From Gonocerus acuteangulatus (Eukaryota > Arthropoda > Insecta > Hemiptera > Coreidae), in the NCBI GenBank assembly GCA_946811695.1, contig OX328126.1:87775785-87839784 (forward strand): a stretch of 64,000 nucleotides of DNA. Reading direction: 5' to 3'. Below are positions 33,313 to 43,800 of the stretch, one piece after another; the stretch's first letter is position 1, and every line of letters starts with the position of its first letter. The translations under genes were made by a program, and so were the position numbers. The notes below the pieces were generated by a model. It saw only the letters and a program-made list of their open reading frames with translations. It was not told the origin of the DNA and did not search any database.

Positions 33313-35099
33313 ATGAGGAAGAGCAGGGCTGGTAATTTTACTTCAACCATGAACATGAAACCCATTTGTCTTAGTTTCGTCGTGCTCTACTTGAATATAT
33401 TTTTGCAGGTGGTATGTATCTACCCAATTTTTTTATTCAGCAAGAACATGAAAAGAGATCCATAGCTCCATCACAAACTTTGTCTTTTGCAGACGAATGC
33501 AAGTCACCACCATTCTCATGATGGTGGGGTACTCTTTCCTTCATATGGTGGTGGGGTTCACGCTGGTTATTACGGCGGAGGAGGCTCTCTCGGCGCTGGA
33601 GGTCACGCTGGATCTTATGGCGGCGGAGGCGGACTGACCACATCATATGGCGGTGGTGGCGGCATGACTGGCTCTTTTGGCGGCGGAGGTGGACACGCTG
33701 CCTCTTACGGTGGGGGTGGACTTGCTGGATCTTACGGTGGCGGAGGTGGGCACGCTGCCTCTTACGGTGGCGGCGGAATGGCCCATCCTTACAGCGGTGG
33801 AGAAATGGCTTTCATCCCGCAGATGTGGCCGGAACTAGTTACAGGTCTGGCTATCGGAGGGTTTGGTGGTTTCGGCAACCAAGGAGGCAGTGCAGGATTC
33901 TATGACCAAGGAGCTAACAACGGATTCAACAACAATGGAGGATTCTATGATGACCTCTTTGCCCAGAGGAATGCCTATGACGTAGGAAAGGGATTCGGAA
34001 GTAAGCATTTATTGTGATTTACATTACAGATATACATCATACTAGTCCAATACTTTCAGGGTAATAAACATTGTCTACATACTTAACATATATCCGCAAT
34101 TATATGCTGTTTTGCTCTGACTGCCTGAACAATAAGCATTATTTCCTGGTTGCCATCTTCAATCCATTCATACTCATCAGTATTTCACTATCCTTACTAT
34201 GATTGCAGACGGCTACGATTACGGACGGGGTTCTGTGATCGGCGGAGGATATCGAGATCTGAGCGGCAAGAACAAAGGCCATGCAGCTTCTGGATTCTCA
34301 AACTCCTACAGGAAGGATGAGTCTGGAGACAGATCTAGTTACTATGACGACGGGCTTGGCCACAACGGAGCTATAGCTTATGGCGCGATGGACGACAGGT
34401 AAACAACATATTTTAATGTTTCTGGTTAAAAATATGGGATAGAGTTCAATAGCATGTTGGCATCAGAAGCTTCCTATACCTGTGTTTTTAAATTCTGTCA
34501 ATGTCAGATGTTATCGAAGTATGTCACTATTAGCTATTTTCTGCCATGGGTTGTAGAGAAGCAGTTTTCCGTGCATTTGTTGTCCGTCGGCACCTCAACC
34601 CTCTACCTATTTTTTTCTCCATAAAAAAAGCCAATTTTATTTGTCTAATAGATCAACCGAAGCACCACGTCTCCAGCACGATTATTATCCTATGCTGCAG
34701 ATGCACTACTGATGAAGCTGTAGAATTCGTGCGGAAACCTGATTTTTTGGTTTTCCAATTCAATTCAGTGCCACCACCCCCAGCCAAATCAATGTCAAGA
34801 AATGTTATTTGTTTTCTCTTTAAATAATGTTCTTTTCCAACACTTCCAGGTTCCGGGATCAAGGAGGTTCCCTTGGTAAAGGTGGTTACCACAACTCTAA
34901 CCTGAACCGACTGGGAGCCGGAGGTAAAGGGATGTTTGGAGATTCGCTGGTATACTCCAGAGGAGGAGACCAGGGCGGTGATTTCGCCGGCGGTACATAC
35001 GGCTTCCGCGGCGGACGAAATATAGCACCTCCATCACCACCCCTGATCATGCCGATACCTGGTGGAATTGTCTTGGAACAACCTCTACCTCCTTTGTAA
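33313..35099 (+). CDS. Secreted glycine-rich protein, copy B (4 coding exons)
   Basis: Coding exons: 33313-33411, 33493-34000, 34209-34398, 34850-35099; 348 aa. The exon holding the start begins at 33288 after an acceptor (acttcag|), so a 5' UTR exon lies upstream. Signal peptide: MRKSRAGN, then KPICLSFVVLYLNIFL. Mature start TNASHHHSHDGG, then GGGG-SY/SF/GH repeats, then the conserved block QMWPELVTGLAIGGFGG, GANNGFNNNGGFYDDLF and AQRNAYDVGKGFG. Exon 3 gives NGYDYGRGSVIGGGYRDL and SYRKDESGDRSSYYDD; exon 4 gives RFRDQGGSLGKGGYHNSNL and an RGG-rich C-terminus ending LPPL. Introns are GT-AG with phases 0/1/2, matching A and C. Likely exported and structural; the family is not recognised. ATG 33313 was chosen because it gives the signal peptide aligned with copy A. 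Confidence 0.88.
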
Positions 35100-35303
35100 G
35101 GCAACTTCTGGGCGTTTCTCGTCCTACTTGCTTCCTGGCTTGACACAGCAAAGATGTTAACATTATTGTAAATAATTTAACATCTTAAGAAGAAATAGTA
35201 AATTTTGAGATTCTATTAGCCAATTTGTTATACAAAAGATAATTTAAGTTACGGGTATAACATAAGGAAATTATTCTATAAACAGATTTTTTCTAAAAAA
35301 AGT

Positions 35304-35309
35304 AAATAA
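35304..35309 (+). promoter_or_regulatory. Candidate poly(A) signal of gene copy B
   Basis: AATAAA 205 bases past the stop; a second AATAAA lies at 35613-35618. The choice between them cannot be made from sequence. Confidence 0.4.
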
Positions 35310-35706
35310 AAACTATATTTATAACAAAAAGTAGAAAAATACAACTGAAGTAAAATTTAATTTGTGTTCATCAATAGATATTTCATCTCTGATAGGCATA
35401 GCATTGGATAAAAAATATTTTATAAGCTGCTTATGGTTATGACTTCTGTATTCTTTAATTTATTGCAAATATTTAATGAATGTATATTTAAATATTTTAT
35501 GCTTATTTATTTATTTATTTTAATCATTTATTTATTATATTTATTGATTAGGGAAATTGCATAGAATAGATTGTAAATTATATGACAGGATTTCCATGTT
35601 ATTGTAATATGAAATAAATTATATTAAATTAATAGTTTCATTTTGAATTTGTACTAAATTCCACCTTATCTTTTTCAAGTTTAAATATATGACAGAACTA
35701 GTTGAA

Positions 35707-35763
<57 letters not shown>

Positions 35764-36598
35764 CATATAAATGGTACACAAATCTATACTGCTAGGATAT
35801 TAACATTTAACTATAATTAGATTGATACACAGTATAATTTCATTGGATTTATAATTATTATGTAATATGTTAATTATTAAGGATTTATAATTATTATATA
35901 AGATATTAATTACTATGGAGCTATAATTATTATGTATTTCCATTTCATATGTGTATCTGGGCGAAACGCTGTCAATGCGGGGTGCTCATAAATAAATTAT
36001 AAAAACAACAACAACAAAAAATTTAACTGATACCAAAGAGTGCGAACGGACAAATATATAAGCTGTATAGGTTTGTACCATTTTGACCACAGTGTACTAA
36101 CCTGGCACCATTTTATATATGACGTGTACAGGGAAAAAAGGGGCTAAGTAAAACAAAAAATCGAAATTGAGTTAAGCACGGCAACCGGTAGCTTGATAGG
36201 AGTACTATGTTGTGTAAAAACGACTCAGGTAAAAAACGAGGCTTGTCGCTTTAAATAAGCAAAAGAAAATTTACTGTGGAGGAAAATATAGGGCTAAGTC
36301 TGAACACTACAGGGAAAGAAGGGGGCAAGTCAGCTGTGATTGAAGTTTATGTTAGAAAAAAGGTTGTCTTAGCAGATTATCTACAAGAAGTCGTTTTTTT
36401 TTTCAGTTTTAATTCCGGTATGGGAGACTAAATTTAAAGATAATCTTTCCAAATTTTGTGAAGAATATGCCAAAGAATATCTATCGTCATTGGCTCACCA
36501 GGAAAACTGAATCCAAAACACTGAATCCAACATTTATATTGCTAATACCTTTTGAATTGAATAATATATACAAGTAAACAAGTTTGTTTTTCTATACA
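35310..36598. other. 3' flank of copy B, no further gene seen
   Basis: Very AT-rich. (TA)n lies at about 35708-35758. 'attataattattatgta' is repeated three times around 35810-35935. No coding frame or RNA recognised. Confidence 0.5.
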
Positions 36599-36599
36599 A

Positions 36600-36690
36600 A
36601 CATTATTTATTTATTCATTTAAATTTTAACGTCCATTTATTATTAACTAGGAATTTTAGGACGGGTTATCTATAGGTTACCACCCATACA
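36600..36690 (-). mobile_element. SINE family S3, tail only
   Basis: The complement of 58305-58378 (GGGTAACCTA...CCCGT..., then TTAATAATGGATGTTAAAAT). Head absent. Confidence 0.55.
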
Positions 36691-36896
36691 AACATTAAGC
36701 AAGTATATTAATATAGTGCAGACTTACCTCCTTTTAATCAATTTTTGGTGCCCCTTTTTACAAGTTCTTATATTTATAGGATAAAACAACAATAATTTAA
36801 ATTGAAAAGCTCCACTTATATTCATAATGAATTAGTTTCAATGATAAAATCAATAAGTGCTATCTAAGTAAAAGCATGGTATATTCTTTAAATCTA

Positions 36897-38095
36897 AAAA
36901 AGTCCGACTCGCAGGAACCTGACAGTAGCCAACTTACACAGAAGCGGATAATTCTTAATCCTCATTCTTGAGGAAACTGAATAAGTCAGTACAATTATGT
37001 ACTGAAAACGTACACACTCTTGGACTACTGCTCAGAAGGCTCTATTCCAAACAACCGAAAATTCGTTGTCATTTTAAGTTCCTTGTTTTACTAGCAAATT
37101 CGTTTCACTGTAATAATGAACTGTAAATATGTGCTTCAAGGCAAATAAAAGTTCGTTCTCTCGTGGGTTAAATCTTTCTCTAAAATAAGAAATAATGATA
37201 ACTTCAGTTGTAGCAGGAGGAAGGTTATATAGATAGGAGAAGTCAAAACAAACCTATGTATACGCCATCATGTTTAGCCACAGCCATCTTGATTTCCACA
37301 GCTATTCCAAACGTATTACCTATACCTTTTACCGTTTCTTAGCTTATTTTACTACAATACTAATTTTACTGATAAATGCAATTTGAAACAAAAAACAAAT
37401 AATTAAAAAGTGAGATAAACAAATGGAAAAACCCTTTCAAAACAACAAAACAAACACTTTTTAAGTTTTAAGCGCTTATATCTCTGATTGACGTTGTCTG
37501 ATCGAATAATGCTTCAGAACCTTTTTTGTAGAGAATTTAGTAAGCATTTGAATGGTTGCCTTCCACTTACCACGATTTCCCAACCGTTGTCGAGATATTT
37601 TCGAAAAATGTATGAAGATGCGAAAACTTCTCATGTCTATTAATAAAATATTTTGTTTCGCATACTTCCTTAACTCCAAATATAACCAAAATGTAAACAT
37701 CTCAGTTGGGATTAATTTCCAAGATGTAGAAAAAATTTCAATTGAATCCCGCGATTTTAAATACCCACAATAAAATAATGACATGCGAAAACATTGAATC
37801 AAATTTACTCAAAAACGGTTACAGATATCGCCTTAAAAATGATTTCATTCGTTTTCCTATGTTAAGAAACCTATAAAAGAAGTACCTGGAAGCATATGAA
37901 CTCAAAAAAGTAAGCGTTACGATTTTTTTTCCCCGCGAATTTCGCCCTAAACGCCATCTTCCTTTGGGCGGATTCTGCTGGCTAACGAACTTGACCTTTC
38001 AAATAAGAAGATAGATTTTTGTACCAAATTTCATCAAAATCGGACCATTTTTGAGCTTGCTAGAGCGTTAACAGACAAGCATATATATAAATATG

Positions 38096-38139
<44 letters not shown>

Positions 38140-38275
38140 AATTTGAACCACCTATATTTTCGTGATCTATGGGGTCTGAAACGAGAAAGTTTCTAGTCGG
38201 CACTTCCGGATCGCGCCGTGAGGTCAACCTCATAAGCGGGTTCTCTTTATGGAGATAGGGAGGAACCGCGCTAAA
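36897..38275 (+). mobile_element. Family X Helitron-like element (5' end rearranged)
   Basis: The 5' end AAAAAAGTCCGACTCGCAGG at 36897 is followed by foreign sequence instead of TTAGCGCGG. The canonical body resumes at about 37470 ('cttatatctctgattgacg', 'ttttttgtagagaatttagt') and runs through 'gcgaatttcgccctaaacgc', the (TA)n at 38100-38140 and the 3' end GGAACCGCGCTAAAA. Open frames inside are common to the family and not genes. Confidence 0.65.
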
Positions 38276-38410
38276 ATCAACACATCTAATTTTAACCTCA
38301 GGAGTGACTAATCTTACACCGCAAAAACTATTTTGCGTTTTAAAGTGTTCCAAGATTAGGTTCGGTATAAACGCTGAGTGCTAAGCACAGAACATGCATG
38401 TTTTACTGAA

Positions 38411-38598
38411 CACTTAAGGCCAATTCACGCTAGACCGGGTCGGGTCCGGGCCGGGGCGGGGTCACACCAGTATTTTCAATAGACTCGTTCACGCTACACC
38501 GGGCCGAGTCCGGGTTTTATGCGTGTGTGATTGCCTCACCTTGGCCCGGCCGGGCCCCGGCCCGGACCCGACCCGGTCTAGCGTGAATTGGCCTTAAG
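38411..38598. mobile_element. GC-rich fold-back MITE
   Basis: Terminal inverted repeats of ~45 bp: left CACTTAAGGCCAATTCACGC then TAGACCGGGTCGGGTCCGGG; the right end is its complement. It may be bounded by TTAA. The very high GC content stands out from flanking AT-rich DNA. The superfamily is unclear (PIF/Harbinger- or piggyBac-like target). Confidence 0.75.
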
Positions 38599-38639
38599 TG
38601 AGTAAGAACATTTTTACTTATCTTACCTGGCGCACTGAC

Positions 38640-39320
38640 CAATTTCCGGAACTTTGTCATTAGTTTACAGAAGAGACTACTAATTCTTGGAACTGGACAT
38701 CCCGCGTAACATAGAGTCTGATCAAGTTCCAGCTCGTCATACCAAATCTCGATCTAGATGGCCTGAGGCAGGTCTCAGCCATCGTCACGCAACCGACGGG
38801 ATATCCATTAGAGGACCTGAAAGCTAGACTCGTCAGCCGAATCCCACCACCACCCAGTGCAGAAGAGAGGAGTTGTCCAGAAACTGACTCACAGGGCTTT
38901 GGCCCAGTGGCTGTGGAACGGCTTTCTGAAGAATTACCTCAAGTCGAACGGCTATGCAACTAGGGAAGTTGACAAAGCGGTCAGCCATATAAAAAAGAAA
39001 AAACAACAAAAAACAGTTGAGAAACAAAAAGAAGGAATAGGACACAGAGTAACGCTGTCACACGTTCGGGGCATAAGTGAAAAGGTAGACAAACTTTTCT
39101 TCGAGTCGTAGACGTCGCTTTCCGACCTCTAGAAAAAATCGGTGACTCTCTCAGACCAGCAAAAGATAAACAAGGGTGTTTACGTCCTTCCATAAGACTG
39201 TGGAACAGTCATATGGACCGCAGCAAGACAATGAACAGCTTCAAAACAGCACCATCGGCTTCACGCAGTGCTGACAAGCCCCGATACAAGAATGTACATC
39301 TGGAAGGTGCCATATGTTAA
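38640..39320 (+). pseudogene. Decayed Penelope-like element (RT tail and GIY-YIG)
   Basis: Around 38835-38900 a frame reads ESHHHPVQKRGVVQKLTHRA, the signature between RT palm and thumb in Penelope-like elements. 38900-39111 continues NGYATREVDKAV, then VTLSHVRGISEKVDKLF (linker before the endonuclease). At about 39175-39210 a frame with a stop reads NKGVYVLP*DCGTV, matching the GVY-xx-CDCG start of a GIY-YIG nuclease. Stops and shifts show it is dead. RT catalytic residues are not present. A second, better preserved Penelope element is at 48405-49577 on the other strand. Confidence 0.7.
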
Positions 39321-39466
39321 AATAATTTTAATATGTTACTGGGCATTACAAAATAACAAACGCAAAATGTTAAAAACGGGATTTCTGCGAAATATCACCC
39401 AAATAATCAGACCACTAGTGATTGCCGTACAAACACCAATGATTTCCCCAGCGAAGAAACCTCTAA

Positions 39467-39470
<4 letters not shown>

Positions 39471-39515
<45 letters not shown>

Positions 39516-39625
39516 TAATTGTAAATAAATTTGAAGGACCGGTTTCTGCAGGTTTTCTAGGATGTGAAACGTTCGCGTTTCTCGTAAGGAATTTCGGATT
39601 GCGCCATCAGGTCGACAACTTAATA
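39471..39625 (+). mobile_element. Family X-like 3' fragment, diverged
   Basis: (TA)n (39471-39513) followed by 'aaatttgaaggaccggttt', 'ttttctaggatgtgaaacg', 'aatttcggattgcgccatca'. The order matches the family X 3' region, but sequence is diverged and the end hairpin is missing. Confidence 0.45.
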
Positions 39626-39714
39626 CTGTCAGTCGCTATTTAACAAAAAAAAAACGTTATTTGTATGATAACGCAAAAGCAAAATGATAATATTTACAGT
39701 TAAGAGGCCATAAC

Positions 39715-40270
39715 TATTGAGAGGCGATATCTCCCCGTATCAGTTACGTCAAAATCGGTCGAACGGTGTGAATTTGTTTATATTTGTCAAGTAATTCCTG
39801 AAACAGCCAACAGAGGCCAGCACCACAGAAATTCATAAAACAGCCGACAGAGGTCAGTACTTCAGCCAGCGAGTAGATAGCTCTTATCAAAGAAAGGCCA
39901 GCGCTCCTTAGTTAGACAGTGACTGTTGATATAAACTCGAAATAAACTGCATTACATGATTATATAATGATGTAAAGTCATCAATGAGTTCGAGTTATTC
40001 TAATTATCAAGAACATCAACAAATAAATTTGAGACATTATCAAAATGGCCGTCAGAATCTGAATGGTTCAGTGTAGCCAATTTTTCTTGAACAAAACTTT
40101 TGACCTTTTGACCAAATTTTGAAATTTGACCTAGCCTACGAGCTTTCACGTATCAAGACCTACCTTTGGGCCAATTTTGGTCAAAATCGGTCAAACGGTG
40201 TAGATTTGTATAAGAAACAAACAGACAAACGGCCAGACAGACAGACACGTGATTTTTATATATATAGATA
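39715..40270 (+). mobile_element. Family Z non-autonomous element
   Basis: Near-identical over most of its length to 7826-8424, including 'agatagctcttatcaaagaa' and the 'tcaaaatcggtcaaacggtg' block, ending CACGTGATTTTTATATATAT. The 88-aa frame at its end has no gene character. Confidence 0.7.
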
Positions 40271-40828
40271 TCTTCCTGCTGACTCAGTAGATGCTCTGGT
40301 TGCTGGAATCGTGGAGTTTGGTCCTTTCAGTGACGTCATAAGCAATTTTTCATGTTTCGAACAAGAAAGGAAATATGAACATTGAGAAAACAAAAAATGA
40401 ATAAGAAACTTTTTTTAATATTGTATATTGAATTATTGTAGTATCTTTATACATTAAGCATAGTTTTTTTTAACAAAAAGCAAATTGTATAATTTAAATC
40501 GAGAGCTAAAATAAATACTACATTATACAAATTTTACAGCATCGCAATCAATAAGCATTAAGAATACAATAGTATATACAATATTATTGAAGATTGTATT
40601 TATCCAGTGGAATGCATAAAAATCATAACCATGAATGAGATCCAATCGACCCCCCCTCCTTGTATTTGTATTTCAAGAATTTAATATTCGTGGACTTCTA
40701 GGTGTTCGATTGATTGAAAGTTTAAATAGTCTTAGATTATAAATTATTATGAAATATAACATTTGTTTTGTTTTACCTGCTTGTGTAATATGAGCTGGAA
40801 TACCAGGAAAAGCTCTTTACGATTGGTT

Positions 40829-43800
40829 TTACATTGGAGGGGGGGTTTGATCGAAAAAAAGCGTCTGAGGCATCGGTATGACGTAGATGCCCGTCTTCTT
40901 CTCCAAGGGTTGAAGTCCAGGCCCTAGAACTCTGCCACCACGATATCCGTAAGTTCCTCCTATCTGGTGTCCTCCTTGGTCGCCACCTCTGGAATAGACG
41001 AGGGAATCGCCGTATCTCCCTCTGCCTCCTGTGCCGTATCTGTTGAGGTTCGTGTTGTGATAACCTCCACGGCCTAGGGAGCCGCCTTGGTCTCGGAATC
41101 TGTAATTCAACAACAAATAAAGATATCATAAGGAATAAAGACATTAGTGGAGATCTATAATGTACTGAATGCACCAATAATATAGGAATTCATCAAAAGC
41201 TTTAGAAAGATCATAATATGAAATGGGGTATACCTTACCAAGATCATCCTGCAATTATGGACGGAGGAAACGCGCAGTCCAACTAGCAAAAGTCCAACTA
41301 GCAGAATCTACGACATATGAGCGTCGTTTCCAATATTAATCCTAGTGTAGGTTGGAAACTGTAAGGCGGCGTTACACGTTCAGGTCAAATATCAAGGCCG
41401 GGATTGAATAGCTTGGCCTAAAGGTTTGGACTGAACGGATCCAGCACACACACGATACACAAGGCCGGGACTGCACAGTCCAGTTATAGTAGACCCAGTG
41501 AATGCGAAGCAAATATCCTATTGTCTGCACACATGCTAGCCTGCACAGACCCGACCTCATTGGTCTGTACAGTTGATCAATTGGGGGTTCAATTCAACTT
41601 CGATGGACTGTACACTTGCACACTGGCATAAAGGATGTTTTATACACTGTGAGGAATATATTAAGGTTTAGACTGCGCAGACAAAATCTTGACATTTTCC
41701 TCTCCATGTTTGGGCACCCTTAGAATAGAAACCCTTAATGTTTTGTCCTATTCGCGAAAAATGTAAAACCATGCAAAAATGCAAAATGAAATCTCAAATC
41801 GAAGTAAGATCTTAGGCGCCACAAAAGGAAACTTCAGTATCCTAAGCGTAGATTTCTTAGTTCAAGCACCGTTTTCTTATAAAGAGATCTCTAGCTGAAA
41901 TCGCATAAGAAGTGCTTTTGTAGTAAATGAAATATATACGTTTTAATGGATTGTTAAAAATTACAGTGATATCCACACTGGTTTAGGAAGTGCCCCTCTC
42001 GTAAATTACAGTGATATCCACACTGGTTTAGGAAGTGCCCCTCTCGTAAATTACAGTGATATCCACACTGGTTTAGGAAGTGCCCCTCTCGTAAATTACA
42101 GTGATATCCACACTGGTTTAGGAAGTGCCCCTCTCGTAAATTACAGTGATATCCACACTGGTTTAGGAAGTGCCCCTCTCGTAAATTACAGTGATATCCA
42201 CACTGGTTTAGGAAGTGCCCCTCTCGTAAATTACAGTGATATCCACACTGGTTTAGGAAGTGCCCCTCTCGTAAATAAATGAGCCATAAATTCAATTTTT
42301 CAACTAAAATCCGATACATTTCGAAATTAAAACCACTTTTCGGTATATTAAAGTTTGAGGTCGATTTTTTCAAAACTGAAGTTTTTCAAATCAGGCTATA
42401 GGCTACCGCCTTCAATTTTCACCCAATCAACTTCAAATTGTAACAGCAGAATTCTAATGATATTTGCTGGTAAATTACTTAAGGATTTTACCATTCATTA
42501 AATTCATACGATTTTATGGCTGATTTTTTAATAGATAATTATGAAAGGTAGGGATTGTCGGGGTTCGGTCACGTCTTCTTAATAAAACTACATTTTATCT
42601 TGAAAATGGTTTTATTGTGCCGACGTTTCGGCTTGTACTTCAAGCCTCCATCAGGGCTGTAAAAACAAGTAGGACTGATGAAGGCTTGAAGTTCAATCCT
42701 TCATCAGGGCTGTAAAAACAAGTAGGACTGCTGAAGGCTTGAAGTTCAAGCCTTCGTCAGGGCTGTAAAAACAAGTAGGACTGCTGAAGGCTTGAAGTTC
42801 AAGCCTTCATCAGGGCTGTAAACACAAGTAGGACTGCTGAAGGCTTGAAGTTCAAGCCCAAACGTCGGCACAATAAAACCATTTTCAAGATAAAATGTAG
42901 TTTTATTAAGAAGCAGTGACCGAACCCCGACCATCCCTACCTTGCATCATCAACGATCTCCTCTTAACAAAAAGATAATTCAGAATTGTTTGCCTTTTTC
43001 GAGAAAAAAAAATATTTCTTAAAAATCCTACGTACCTACTTTACTAGATTTAACCTTCTTCTTTCTAAATAATTTTTTTGGTTACGTTTACATCACAAAT
43101 AAAATGTATCACATAAAAAGTAGAAAAATATTGATTTATTTTTTATCATTAATTGGAGAGTATGACCATGATTTTGATCACACAAGGCAGTATTGCCCCT
43201 TAATATGATTTTGTTCTTCGCGAAACAATTATTTTCTCGTTGACACGATTTTGTTTCATGTGTTATTTTTCTGTACAGTATAAGCAATGTTGGGCAAAAC
43301 TAAAAACTAAAACTAAAATTAAAACTAAATTCACTTTTTGGAATAAACTAAAACTAAACTAAAAATTGCAACCTAAAAAAAAACTAAAACTAAAATTTTA
43401 CTAATTAATGGATTTTAACTAAACTAAAACTAAAACTAAATCTTTGGGAATTGACTAAAAAGTAAACTAAAAATTTAGTTTAGTTTAGTTTTACTAAAAT
43501 AACATGAATTAATATAAATCATATGTTATTTCGATAATTAAGTAAATTATTAAAACTAATAGAACTTGCTTAAGAATAAGAAATTGTGGCTTTTTCTCGT
43601 AATTTGAAAACATATGTTCTTTGATAAACTAAATTAGTTAACTAAAAACTAAAACTAAACTAAAATCACAAATTTAGGTCTCTTTTACTAAACTAAACTA
43701 ATTGCATTACTAAAAACGGAGTCCATATGATTAATAATTATACAAATCTAAAACTAAACCAAAACTAAAAATATAACATTAGTTTAGTTTTAGTTAGGGA

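Noticed and set aside
33437..33646. 69-codon minus frame opposite copy B exon 2
   Set aside because: Shadow of the glycine-rich exon.
41952..42281. CRISPR-like direct repeats
   Set aside because: Units are contiguous with no unique spacers, and the DNA is eukaryotic.
41954..42373. 139-codon frame with LREGHFLNQCGYHC repeats, zinc-finger-like at first sight
   Set aside because: The repeat is a near-identical 45-bp minisatellite; Cys/His spacing does not match a known finger and flanks are repeat DNA.
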